DNA of 12,958 nucleotides from Sphingomonadales bacterium (GTDB lineage: Bacteria; Pseudomonadota; Alphaproteobacteria; Sphingomonadales; Sphingomonadaceae), in NCBI GenBank assembly GCA_017304125.1, contig JAFKLV010000268.1, positions 1 through 12,958 on the forward strand, given 5' to 3'. Below, piece after piece: positions 5,827 through 12,958 of the stretch (within the stretch, counting starts at the first letter, position 1; each line of letters starts with the position of its first letter). The notes beneath the pieces were generated by a model. That model saw only the letters and a program-made list of their open reading frames with translations, did no database searches and had not been told where the DNA came from. Made by a program: the position numbers and the translations under genes.

Positions 5827-7245
5827 TCATTTACCGCGCGCGGCGCACGCGCCGCCGTCCGGCCCGATCTTGCCCGTGCAGACCCGCACCGCGATCATCG
5901 GCTCATCGAGGTCGCGCAGGCGATTGCCGCCGTCCTGCCCGCGTTCGAGCGCGAACCCGTCATAGAGCTTGCCCGACGCGGTATAGGTGCGGAACTTGAG
6001 GCGATCGCCGTCCACGTCGACGATCTGGTAAAGCTCGGTCGCCTCGGCGGTCTTGTCGGGCTGGGTGCGGGCGCGATCGTTGAGCGCGTACATTTTGGAC
6101 CCCGTGACCGACACGACATAGACCGGCCCCTGGATCGCGCCCTTGCCGCGCGCAGCGGCCGATGCGTCGCGACCGGCTTCCGAGGTCAGCCGGCTGTAGC
6201 AATGATCATGCCCTTGCAGGGCCAGATCGACCTTGCGCTTGTCGAACACGGGTTTCCACGCGGCCTTGATCTCGGCGGTGTCGGTCGGGCGGGCACAGGT
6301 GAAGACCGGCTGGTGGAACAGCACGACATTCCATTTCGCCTTGCTCGATGCCAGCGTGGCGTCGAGCCAGCGCGTCTGCGCCGCCATCGTGCCGAGTTCG
6401 ATCGCCGCGGTGCCATCGAGGACGATGAAGCGCACGCCCTGATAATCCACGAAATAGGTGGTGGCCTTTACCGGCGTCGCGCCGTTCGCGGGGAGCGCGA
6501 ACTGCAGCGGCCAATAGGGCCCGAGCTTCCGGCTTTCCGCGCCGTTCGGCAATGCGATATCGACATATTCGTGGTTGCCGGTCGCCGGGATCTGCGGGAC
6601 GATCGCATAATTATAGCCCGCCGCCTGATTCCACTCGCCCCATTCGTCGTCATGATCGAGGTCGTCGCGCTGCGCCGCAAGGTCGCCGGCGTGCAGGACG
6701 AGGTCGATGCCGCCATTGGCGTGGAATGCCTGACGAATGACGCGGCTGGCATAAGTCAGAATGCCGTTCTGGACATCGCCGAGATAGAGGAAGCGAAACG
6801 CGCGGGCATCGGCCGCGGCGGTGCGGAATTGCAGCCACTCGCTCCACCCCGCGCTGCCCTTCAGCCGATAGGCGTACATCGTGTCCGGCCGCAGGCCCGA
6901 GAAGCGGATCTGATGATAGAGCGCAGGGCCGTTGGCGCTGTCCTTGGCGCGTGGCGCGTCGGTGCCGCTCACCTTGATCGCCTGTTCGGACAGCGTGGGG
7001 CCGTCGACCGACATCGCGATCTCCGCCTCGCTCGTGCGCTGCTGCGCGTCGGTGCGGAAAGAGACCGCCATCTCCTGCGTCGGGTCCGCGCCGGGGGTCA
7101 GGACGATCCGATCGGGCAGATTGCGCGCGGCATAGGGCGTGCCGGCCGAGCGCGGGACGCCGGGCTGGGTCTGTGCGATGACCGGGCCAGTCATCGCGAC
7201 CGCCAGAGCAGCCGAAGCAAAGAGATAGGGCAAGTGGCGCATCAT
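5827..7245 (-). CDS. Exported metallophosphatase, purple acid phosphatase-like
   Basis: A 472-residue exported calcineurin-like phosphoesterase. Residues 1-24 form a signal peptide (MRHLP, hydrophobic core, cut near VIA-QT). Residues about 44-142 form the fibronectin-like N-terminal domain of purple acid phosphatases (RIVLTPGADPTQEMAVSFRT to YAYRLKG...WLQFRT). The metallophosphatase domain follows with all five metal blocks: LGDVQN (D157), HAGDL (D188), GNHEY (N224, H225), FHQP (H311) and GHDHCYSR (H346, H348). The tyrosine ligand usual in GDLSY of true purple enzymes is absent (GDLAA here). The C-terminal tail has two cysteines (C456, C467), a possible disulphide. It should act on phosphate esters in the periplasm or outside the cell. 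It lies 70 bases after the TonB receptor stop, separated by a hairpin. The start could be either of two adjacent ATGs. Confidence 0.88.
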   Translation of the reverse strand: MMRHLPYLFASAALAVAMTGPVIAQTQPGVPRSAGTPYAARNLPDRIVLTPGADPTQEMAVSFRTDAQQRTSEAEIAMSVDGPTLSEQAIKVSGTDAPRAKDSANGPALYHQIRFSGLRPDTMYAYRLKGSAGWSEWLQFRTAAADARAFRFLYLGDVQNGILTYASRVIRQAFHANGGIDLVLHAGDLAAQRDDLDHDDEWGEWNQAAGYNYAIVPQIPATGNHEYVDIALPNGAESRKLGPYWPLQFALPANGATPVKATTYFVDYQGVRFIVLDGTAAIELGTMAAQTRWLDATLASSKAKWNVVLFHQPVFTCARPTDTAEIKAAWKPVFDKRKVDLALQGHDHCYSRLTSEAGRDASAAARGKGAIQGPVYVVSVTGSKMYALNDRARTQPDKTAEATELYQIVDVDGDRLKFRTYTASGKLYDGFALERGQDGGNRLRDLDEPMIAVRVCTGKIGPDGGACAARGK

Positions 7246-7278
7246 GGACTTTCAGGTGAGGAAGCAGATGAAGAAGAT

Positions 7279-7304
7279 CCAGGCCCGGTTGCTGCCGGGC
7301 CTGG
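7279..7304 (-). terminator. Perfect 10-bp hairpin between receptor and phosphatase genes
   Basis: CCAGGCCCGG (7279-7288), a 6-base loop and CCGGGCCTGG (7295-7304) form a perfect GC-rich stem just after the TonB receptor stop. In the direction of transcription (minus) it is followed by a pyrimidine-rich run (ATCTTCTTCATC) rather than a clean T tract. It may be a weak or partial terminator, or a 3'-end stabiliser, that lowers phosphatase expression relative to the receptor. Confidence 0.5.
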
Positions 7305-7315
7305 GCGATCGCTGT

Positions 7316-10108
7316 TCAGAGTTTGATGCGGATGCCGCCGAAGATCGAATAGCCGAACTTCTCATATTCGTAGACGCGCTGGCGGGTGCCGTAATAGCGG
7401 ACGCCCGGCGAATTGGTCAGGTTCTTGGCTTCGACGAAGATCGTCGCCTGCTTCAGGATCTGATAGCTGCCGGTCGCATCGAGCTGGCCGCGGCCCTCCC
7501 AATAGAGATCGAGCCGCGGGTCGTTGGCGTCGACCGCGTTCAGATAATCGCTGCGCTTGGTATAAGAGAGGCGCGCGTTGAACGGCCCCTTTTCGTAGAA
7601 CAAGGCGGCATTCCAGCTCGACGTCGACTGGCCGGGCAGCGGCATCACCGTGCGGCCGGCGAACGATTGCGCCAGTTTGATCTCGGCATCGGTCCAGGTG
7701 TAATTGGCGAACACCCCGAAGCCGCTGAGCAGGCCGGGCAGGAAGGTGAATTGCTGCTGCCAGTTCACCTCGATGCCGAGCAGATGGCCCTCGGGCGCAT
7801 TCTCCGGCCGCGTATAGACGGTCGAGCCGATCGTGCGGGTCAGCGTGTAGCGATAATCGGTCAGCTTCTTGTAAAAGGCATTGACCGAGATCAGCACGAC
7901 CGGGCGGATATAATATTCCAGCCCGGCATCGACATTACCCGACAATGTGGGACGCAGATTGGGATTGCCCTCGGTAATCCGCGTGATCCCGCTATCGGTC
8001 TCGTCGAGCTGGCGCGGGACGAGATCGACGAAATTCGGGCGGTTGATCCCGCGGCTGAGCGCGAAGCGGCCGATCAGTTCGGGGGTGAAGGCCTGGCGCA
8101 CGGTGAGATTGGGGAACCATTTGCCATAGCCCGATCCGACGCGCGCGGTGCCGACGGTGCCGTTGACCGCGACGGTCGGCGCGGAGCCCTCGAAATCGGT
8201 CGTTTCATAGCGAACCCCGGCGATTACCGTGGTGCGGCCGAATTCCGCCTTGGCCATGCCGAACATGCCGAGGATCTTCTCGCTCGCGCGATAATCGGCG
8301 GTGATCGATTGCGGGATGCGGCGTTCGGAGCTGCCTTTGGTCGCATCGAAATAGGCGTCCGCCTTGGTCGGATCGATCTTATAGCCAAGGTCATAGTTGA
8401 AATTGACGGAAGGGTCGGTGGTGAGGAAGCTGGTCAGCGAGCCGGCGGGTGCGGCGGAGGCGCGCCGGTCGCGGAAGCGCTCCTCGTCGGCGACGACGCT
8501 GCGATCGCGATAGCGCCCGCCGACGCTGAACGTCACCAGCTGGCCGCCGATATCGACCGGCAATTCGATCTTGGTGGAAAAGCCCCATTCCTTGTTGAGC
8601 GTATCGTTGGCGCGATAGGTGTTCTCGCGGAACCCGTAGCTGCCGGTCTGGAGATGCTCGTTGGTCGTGAACAGCGAATACGTCGGGTTGTCGGGGTTGG
8701 CGAAATCATAGCTGAGCCGCGGGCGCAGCGTCGAGCGGAACAGCAATTCGTCGCGGCGCGGATAGGTCTGCTTCGATTCCGAATAGCTTGCGGCATATTC
8801 GATCCGGCCTTCGCCGAGCAGGTTTTCGCCCCCCACGGTCCCGGTATAGATCTGGTTGCGCTGCACGCGGTGCCGGATCTGCTTTTCGATGCGGGTATTG
8901 GCGAAAGTGGCGCTGGTGTCGGTGGAGCCGGCGGCCATCGTGCCCTCGCTCCACAGGATGCTGAGGCGGTTGCGATATTCGTCGTCGGTGAATTGCGAGA
9001 AGGAGCCGCGCGCGTAGAGCCGGTTGCCCGGCGACGGCCGCCATTCCAGCGCGCCGTTCAGCGAGAGGCGCTCGCGCTTGGTGTCATAATCCTTGAACAG
9101 CGTCTCGATCAGGCGGACCTGCCCGGCGGCGTTGACCCCCCAGCCATTCTCGACATTGTCGAGCTGGCGGTCGGTCTTGGAATAGCTGCCGGCGAGCAGG
9201 ATGCCGAATTGCTTGTCGGTGCCGAAACGGTCGCTGACCGAGAGCGAGCCGCGCTTGTCGCTGGTGCCGCCATAATCATTATAGCTTGCGCCGGCCGAGG
9301 CGGCGAGGCGGAAGCCCTTGCTGTCGAAGGCGGAACGCGTCGCGATGTTGACCGAACCGGCGATCGCATCGGCATCCTGGTTCGGCAGCAGGCTCTTGGT
9401 CACTTCGAGATTGGCGACGATATCCGACGGGATGGTGTCGAGATCGATCGCGCGGGTCGTCGGGCTGGCTGCGGCAACGGTGGCGCCGTCGACCGTGACG
9501 GTGCTGAACTCCATCGGCGCGCCGCGAATGTTGATATAGCGGCCTTCGCCCTGATCGCGCTCGATACCGATGCCGGAGACGCGCTGCAGCGCCTCGGCGA
9601 TGTTGGGATCGGGGAAGCGGCCGATCGCGTCCGCCGAGACGACGCTGACGGTATTGTCGGCCTGACGCTGCTGGTTGAGCGCACGCGCGGTATTGTCGAT
9701 GATCGAGGAACCGATCACCACCACGTCGCCGGCCGTTCCGCGCGGCACGGTGATGTCGACCACCACGCGATGATCGGCGAGCGTCACCGAGGTGCTGGCG
9801 CTCGGGCGGCCGAGATATTCGACGCGCACCGTCACCTCGCCCTGCGCCGGGGCGGGCATGACGAATTCGCCCTGCAGATCGGTGGTGGTCTCGCTGTTCA
9901 GCTCGCTGACCACGACGCGCGCGCCGGGAAGCGGCGAGCCGCTTTCGTCATGAACCCGGCCGGACAGGACGCTCGCGCCCGCCGCCACCAGCCCGGTGCC
10001 CGGCGCGGCATCCTCGGCCAGCGCCGGCCCGATCGCGCCGACCAGCGCGATCGTCAGGACGGAAGCGGCCAGCGTGAAGGAACCGCGACGACTGCGTATG
10101 GCGTGCAT
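7316..10108 (-). CDS. TonB-dependent outer-membrane receptor with N-terminal carboxypeptidase-regulatory-like domain
   Basis: A 930-residue outer-membrane active transporter powered through TonB. Residues 1-31 are a signal peptide cut near ALA-ED. Residues about 47-120 form a carboxypeptidase D regulatory-like beta-sandwich (LSGRVHDESGSPLPGARVVV, DLQGEFVMPAP). GDVVVIGSS (127-135) resembles a TonB box. The plug follows (RFPDPNIAEALQRVSGIGIERDQGEGRYINIRGAPMEFSTVTVDG), in the wording of the large Caulobacter/Sphingomonas receptor subfamily. From about residue 260 the beta-barrel runs to the end (GYSIFGGIRIKL). Such receptors in these bacteria often import sugars, peptides or other organic ligands rather than iron siderophores, but the ligand cannot be read here. 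The next gene downstream is an exported phosphatase; upstream and divergent is a two-component system. The ATG at 10108 has a GGGGGG run 7 bases upstream. The last residue is Leu, not the usual aromatic. Confidence 0.93.
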   Translation of the reverse strand: MHAIRSRRGSFTLAASVLTIALVGAIGPALAEDAAPGTGLVAAGASVLSGRVHDESGSPLPGARVVVSELNSETTTDLQGEFVMPAPAQGEVTVRVEYLGRPSASTSVTLADHRVVVDITVPRGTAGDVVVIGSSIIDNTARALNQQRQADNTVSVVSADAIGRFPDPNIAEALQRVSGIGIERDQGEGRYINIRGAPMEFSTVTVDGATVAAASPTTRAIDLDTIPSDIVANLEVTKSLLPNQDADAIAGSVNIATRSAFDSKGFRLAASAGASYNDYGGTSDKRGSLSVSDRFGTDKQFGILLAGSYSKTDRQLDNVENGWGVNAAGQVRLIETLFKDYDTKRERLSLNGALEWRPSPGNRLYARGSFSQFTDDEYRNRLSILWSEGTMAAGSTDTSATFANTRIEKQIRHRVQRNQIYTGTVGGENLLGEGRIEYAASYSESKQTYPRRDELLFRSTLRPRLSYDFANPDNPTYSLFTTNEHLQTGSYGFRENTYRANDTLNKEWGFSTKIELPVDIGGQLVTFSVGGRYRDRSVVADEERFRDRRASAAPAGSLTSFLTTDPSVNFNYDLGYKIDPTKADAYFDATKGSSERRIPQSITADYRASEKILGMFGMAKAEFGRTTVIAGVRYETTDFEGSAPTVAVNGTVGTARVGSGYGKWFPNLTVRQAFTPELIGRFALSRGINRPNFVDLVPRQLDETDSGITRITEGNPNLRPTLSGNVDAGLEYYIRPVVLISVNAFYKKLTDYRYTLTRTIGSTVYTRPENAPEGHLLGIEVNWQQQFTFLPGLLSGFGVFANYTWTDAEIKLAQSFAGRTVMPLPGQSTSSWNAALFYEKGPFNARLSYTKRSDYLNAVDANDPRLDLYWEGRGQLDATGSYQILKQATIFVEAKNLTNSPGVRYYGTRQRVYEYEKFGYSIFGGIRIKL

Positions 10109-10191
10109 TTTTTACCCCCCGAGATCGTGATCGAACCGAATGACGGGGCAGCCCCGCCGGTCTCGCGGCGGCGGCTAGGAAGGCGGCATGA

Positions 10192-10210
10192 CGGATCTGT
10201 TACAGATCCG
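10192..10210. repeat. Perfect inverted repeat, 8-bp arms, TTA centre
   Basis: CGGATCTG-TTA-CAGATCCG, centred on TGTTACA (10198-10204). It lies 84 bases before the receptor start. It could be an operator for a dimeric regulator or a hairpin in the receptor leader RNA. Nearby AAGGCGG (10180-10186) and CCGCCTT (10208-10214) could form an alternative stem. Confidence 0.6.
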
Positions 10211-10261
10211 CCTTGCACGCTTAACCTTGGGATAATTTTATCTTCGCGGCCGATCGGTGCG

Positions 10262-10275
10262 GGCCGGCGCCGGCC
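10262..10275. repeat. 14-bp GC palindrome before the response regulator
   Basis: GGCCGGCGCCGGCC is perfectly self-complementary and is followed on the + strand by TGTCTAAAAAATG. It sits 39 bases before the regulator ATG, about where a -35 element would be. It may be a structural or protein-binding element, or merely a GC-rich low-complexity stretch. Confidence 0.4.
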
Positions 10276-10284
10276 TGTCTAAAA

Positions 10285-10295
10285 AATGTAACATT
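10285..10295. repeat. Short inverted repeat AATGT-A-ACATT before the response regulator
   Basis: An 11-base inverted repeat with a single central base. Read on the minus strand it contains TGTTACA, the same core as the repeat at 10192-10210 but in the opposite orientation. It ends 19 bases before the regulator ATG and overlaps a possible -10 (TAACAT), so binding here could give autoregulation. Confidence 0.45.
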
Positions 10296-10314
10296 AGGGC
10301 ACCAGAATCGCGCG

Positions 10315-10989
10315 ATGCGCTTGCTTCTGATCGAAGACGATATCGCCATCGCGGATTATATCGTCGGTTGCCTCTCCGCCGCCGGGCATGAGGTGCGGCA
10401 TGTCGCCGAGGGGCAAGCGGGATTGGTGGAGACCAAGAACGGTCACTTCGATCTCTTGGTCGTCGATCGCATCCTGCCCGATGGCGATGGCGCGTCGGTC
10501 GTCGATACGTTGCGAAAATCGGGTTTTACCGACCCCGTGCTGATGCTGACCGCGCTGGGCTCGATCGAGGATCGGGTCGAGGGGCTACGCCACGGGGCGG
10601 ATGATTATCTGGTCAAACCCTTTGCGCAGGCTGAGCTGATCGCGCGCATCGACGCGTTGTTCCGCCGATCGCGCGGCGCGTTTCAGGATGTCTGCGCCTT
10701 CGCTTCGGTGACGATCAATCGCCGCCGCCGCGAGGCGTGGCGCGCGGGCCGCCGGATCACGCTGCATCCGCGCGAATTCGAGCTGCTGGAGCAGCTCGTG
10801 CTGCACGAAGGGCGCTATGTGTCCAAGGCGATGATGCTGGAAAACGTCTGGAATTTCCATTTCCACCCGGACACCAACATCGTCGAGACGCATATGAGCC
10901 GGCTGCGTCAGAAGCTCAACGCGGGCTTTGCCACCGATGCGATCCAGACGACGCGGCGGGTCGGCTACAGGCTGCGGCATGAGGCCTAG
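10315..10989 (+). CDS. Two-component response regulator, OmpR/PhoB family
   Basis: A 224-residue DNA-binding response regulator. The receiver domain (1-115) has the acidic pair D8/D9 (LLIEDD), the phosphoacceptor D51 in VVDRILPDGDG, T79 in MLTALG and K101 in LVKPFAQAEL, all in the expected places. The C-terminal winged helix (about 127-222) has ITLHPREFELLEQLVLHEGRYVSKAMML, then IVETHMSRLRQKLN and the wing motif TTRRVGYRL typical of OmpR/PhoB proteins. These bind tandem half-sites and contact RNA polymerase. Its end overlaps the histidine kinase start by 11 bases, so the kinase at 10979 is its partner. It diverges from the TonB receptor, whose promoter is a natural target. The exact subfamily (PhoP-, QseB- or CpxR-like) cannot be settled by eye, so no symbol is given. 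Confidence 0.94.
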   Translation: MRLLLIEDDIAIADYIVGCLSAAGHEVRHVAEGQAGLVETKNGHFDLLVVDRILPDGDGASVVDTLRKSGFTDPVLMLTALGSIEDRVEGLRHGADDYLVKPFAQAELIARIDALFRRSRGAFQDVCAFASVTINRRRREAWRAGRRITLHPREFELLEQLVLHEGRYVSKAMMLENVWNFHFHPDTNIVETHMSRLRQKLNAGFATDAIQTTRRVGYRLRHEA

Positions 10990-12346
10990 GCGGGCGCGGG
11001 CGGCGCGCCAGATCACCCTGCTGTTCGTCGGCGGGCTGATCGTTTCGGCGGTCCTGTTGGGATGCATCGCTTATGTCGCCGGGCGCGGCGCGATCGCGGA
11101 GCAGATCGACGCGCGGATCGAGACCGAGATGGGCAGCCTGCGCCATCTCAAGAAATATAGCGGCACCGCCGCGCTGCTGAAGGCGATCGAGAAGAGCGAG
11201 GAGCGCGGCGGCGGCGGGTTCGATTATATCCTGATGGACCCCGCCGGGCGGCGCCTGTTCGGCGAGCCCGGCGATCCTGCGCTTGCCGCCGGCTGGCACG
11301 ATATCCTGCTCGACGACGATCGCGGGCAGCAGGTTCCGGTCCGCGCGCTGACCGCGGAGGTGGACGGGCTGCGGCTGACCGTCGCGACCAATATGTCCCC
11401 GGCGGCGGCGCTGCTGCGCACCACGGCGATTCTCTTCGCGGTGGCGCTGCTGGTGCTGATCGCGCTGGCGGTCGGGTGCGGATTGCTGTTCGAGCGCGCG
11501 CTGCGCAGCCGGCTCGATCTGATGAACCGCACCGCGGTGGCGATCATCGCCGGGCGGCTCGAGTCGCGGATCGAGCTGAGCGGGCATGGCGACGAACTGG
11601 ATCAGCTCGCCACGACGTTCAACTCGATGTTCAGCCGCATCGAGGCGCTGATCGGCAATCTCCGGCAGGTTTCGAGCGACGTCGCGCACGAACTGCGCAC
11701 CCCGATCACCCATTTGCAGAACCGGCTGGAGCAAGCGCTCGAACAGCTGCCGCCGGGATCGATCGGCTATGAAACGGTCGATGCGGCAATCGACGATAGC
11801 GAGCGTATCCTGTCGCTGTTCTCGGCCTTGCTGCGGATTTCCGAAGTCGAAGCCGGCACGGTGCGCCGGTATTTCCGACCCTTCGACTTCAGCCAGCAAG
11901 CGACGATGATCGTCGACAGCTATGGCGCGGTCGCCGAAGACCGGGGGTGTCGCCTGTTATCGACGATCGCGCCCGATATCGTGCTCGAGGGCGATCCCGA
12001 ACTGCTCTCGCAGGCGATGACCAATCTGATCGAGAATGCGATCAATCATAACCCGGCCGGCACCAATGTGACGGTGGCGGTCGACCGGTATGACGACGAG
12101 ATCGTGCTGACCGTCACCGATGACGGCGCCGGCATAGGCGCGGCCGATCGCGAAGCCGCGCTGCGCCGCTTCGTCCGGCTCGGCGGCAGCCGCAGCCAAT
12201 CGCGGCACGGGCTGGGCCTGCCGCTGGTTCAGGCGATCGCGCGGCTTCATCAGGGCGAGATCGAACTGGCGGACGCGCGGCCGGGGCTGCGCGCGATCGT
12301 GCGACTGCGCTGTTCGCACGCGGGGGCGGCGCCGGTTCGCCATTGA
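10979..12346 (+). CDS. Sensor histidine kinase, partner of the upstream response regulator
   Basis: A 455-residue inner-membrane kinase, taking the ATG at 10979, which overlaps the regulator stop by 11 bases. An in-frame ATG at 10928 would add 17 basic residues deeper inside the regulator gene and is less likely. Membrane segment 1 is about residues 12-34 (ITLLFVGGLIVSAVLLG). A periplasmic sensor of about 105 residues follows. Segment 2 is about 146-170 (TTAILFAVALLVLIALAVG), then a HAMP linker. The dimerisation/phosphorylation helix has H237 in VSSDVAHELRTPITHL. The ATPase domain has the N box MTNLIENAINHNP (347-359), G1 DDGAGIG (381-387) and G2 HGLGLPLV (410-417). It should autophosphorylate on H237 and pass phosphate to D51 of the regulator. 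The periplasmic domain matches nothing I recognise, so its signal is unknown. It converges with the next gene after 5 bases. Confidence 0.94.
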   Translation: MRPRRARAARQITLLFVGGLIVSAVLLGCIAYVAGRGAIAEQIDARIETEMGSLRHLKKYSGTAALLKAIEKSEERGGGGFDYILMDPAGRRLFGEPGDPALAAGWHDILLDDDRGQQVPVRALTAEVDGLRLTVATNMSPAAALLRTTAILFAVALLVLIALAVGCGLLFERALRSRLDLMNRTAVAIIAGRLESRIELSGHGDELDQLATTFNSMFSRIEALIGNLRQVSSDVAHELRTPITHLQNRLEQALEQLPPGSIGYETVDAAIDDSERILSLFSALLRISEVEAGTVRRYFRPFDFSQQATMIVDSYGAVAEDRGCRLLSTIAPDIVLEGDPELLSQAMTNLIENAINHNPAGTNVTVAVDRYDDEIVLTVTDDGAGIGAADREAALRRFVRLGGSRSQSRHGLGLPLVQAIARLHQGEIELADARPGLRAIVRLRCSHAGAAPVRH

Positions 12347-12351
12347 GGCGG

Positions 12352-12958
12352 TTACAGATTGCGCACGAACCCGCCGATCAGCCGGAGCACGTCATCCGGC
12401 ATTTCGCGATGCGGCATATGGTGGCAGCCGGCGAGCAACACCTCCTGCGCGGTGCCCCCGGCCAGCGCGGCAATCCGATCGGGATGCGCGCGCGAGCCAT
12501 ATTCGTCCTGATCGCCGTGGATCGCGAGAACGGGGCAGCGGAGCCGGCGCAAATCATCGTCGAGCGACCAATGCGCGAAGGCGGGTGAAAGCCAGGTCTC
12601 GATCCACGCATCGAGCACCCAGCGCGCCTTGTCGCCGTGATATTTCGCCAGCCGTTCGACCTGCCCGTCCTTCTGGAATGCGTCGCGCGCCTGCTCGATT
12701 CCGGCGATCGTGCGATCCTCGACGAACGCCTGCGCGGCGAGGGTGACGATTGCGTCGGTTGCGTCGGCGAATGCGGCGCCCGCGGCGATCGCCATGCCGC
12801 CGCCCACACTGTGACCGAAGAGGATCATGCGATCGATCGCGAAGGCTGCGCGAATATGGCGCAGCCCGGTGTGTGCTTCGTCCTGCACGAAATCGGGCCG
12901 CAGCTTTTGGGGGTTCGGGTCCGATCGGCCGAAGCCGAGGCGGTCATAGGCGATCGCC
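12352..12958 (-). CDS. Alpha/beta hydrolase, N-terminal part outside window
   Basis: The 3' two-thirds or so of an alpha/beta-hydrolase-fold enzyme; 201 residues are visible. The frame is open to the right edge, and the GTG at 12888 is internal rather than a start because strong family sequence precedes it (AIAYDRLGFGRSDP). The nucleophile elbow is LFGHSVGGG, with S50 of the visible part. The likely acid is D151 in IHGDQDEYG, and the likely catalytic base is H180 in GCHHMPHRE, followed by a closing helix. The family includes esterases, lactonases, haloperoxidase-like and C-C bond hydrolases; a cytosolic hydrolase of an ester or lactone is the safest reading. The stop is only 5 bases from the convergent kinase stop. 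Nothing ties it to the two-component system beyond adjacency. Confidence 0.88.
   Translation of the reverse strand, partial: AIAYDRLGFGRSDPNPQKLRPDFVQDEAHTGLRHIRAAFAIDRMILFGHSVGGGMAIAAGAAFADATDAIVTLAAQAFVEDRTIAGIEQARDAFQKDGQVERLAKYHGDKARWVLDAWIETWLSPAFAHWSLDDDLRRLRCPVLAIHGDQDEYGSRAHPDRIAALAGGTAQEVLLAGCHHMPHREMPDDVLRLIGGFVRNL

Larger units (their letters stand above)
10109..10314. promoter_or_regulatory. Divergent control region between TonB receptor and two-component system
   Basis: This 206-base stretch without a gene must hold the promoters of both the receptor (leftward) and the response regulator (rightward). It is visibly more AT-rich than its surroundings at 10221-10245 (TTAACC...GATAATTTTATC) and 10281-10295. 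Before the receptor the minus strand carries TAAAAT-like -10 candidates within GATAAAATTATC. Before the regulator, TAACAT (10289-10294) is a possible -10 without a recognisable -35, as expected for an activator-dependent promoter. No good ribosome site precedes the regulator ATG. A small hairpin (CGGGG-CAG-CCCCG, 10144-10156) lies in the receptor leader. Confidence 0.6.

Noticed and set aside
7244..10282. A 1012-codon open frame on the + strand
   Set aside because: It lies antisense to the TonB receptor, which has clear signal peptide, plug and barrel motifs. The + strand translation is rich in alternating charged and Ala/Gly residues with no domain, as expected for the complement of a GC-biased gene.
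10928..10978. Earlier ATG for the histidine kinase
   Set aside because: It would add 17 Arg/Gly-rich residues encoded inside the regulator wing region. The ATG at 10979 gives the usual short overlap and a normal N-terminus before membrane segment 1.
10916..11899. A 327-codon minus-strand open frame
   Set aside because: It is antisense to the histidine kinase, which has all its catalytic boxes on the + strand.

Overview
The window is GC-rich, densely coded DNA that reads like the chromosome of an alphaproteobacterium, most likely a sphingomonad (Sphingomonas, Sphingobium or a relative). This assignment is an inference. It rests on base composition, on a large Caulobacter/Sphingomonas-type TonB-dependent receptor, and on catabolic and stress genes typical of that group. 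I see no tRNA, rRNA, CRISPR array, insertion sequence or prophage gene.

Layout, left to right. (1) The C-terminal part of a family 1 glycoside hydrolase (+) runs off the left edge. (2) Converging on it is a two-gene minus-strand unit: a GntR/FCD regulator followed 19 bases later by an amidohydrolase of the N-acyl-D-amino-acid deacylase type. (3) Divergent from the regulator is ohr-ohrR (+), a peroxidase and its MarR-type thiol sensor, overlapping by 4 bases. The 126-base gap between gntR and ohr carries two kinds of TTGT/ACAA palindrome. One fits a GntR/FCD operator; the other lies on the ohr promoter and resembles known OhrR operators. (4) A class I DNA photolyase (-) converges on ohrR. (5) Upstream of it on the same strand are a secreted purple-acid-phosphatase-like metallophosphatase and, before that, a 930-residue TonB-dependent receptor. 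A 10-bp hairpin separates receptor and phosphatase. (6) Divergent from the receptor is an OmpR-family response regulator and histidine kinase pair (+), overlapping by 11 bases. (7) An alpha/beta hydrolase (-) converges on the kinase and runs off the right edge.

Three functional groups stand out. The first is a repressor-controlled amidohydrolase unit that probably deals with an N-acylated or cyclic amide compound. The second is a self-regulating organic hydroperoxide defence module, with a photolyase as a further damage-repair gene nearby. The third is an outer-membrane receptor plus exported phosphatase, divergent from a two-component system. Their shared 206-base control region contains two TGTTACA-centred inverted repeats, so the two-component system may control uptake and dephosphorylation of a phosphorylated nutrient. 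That last group is the best candidate for an undescribed system, but the regulatory link is inferred only from position and repeats.
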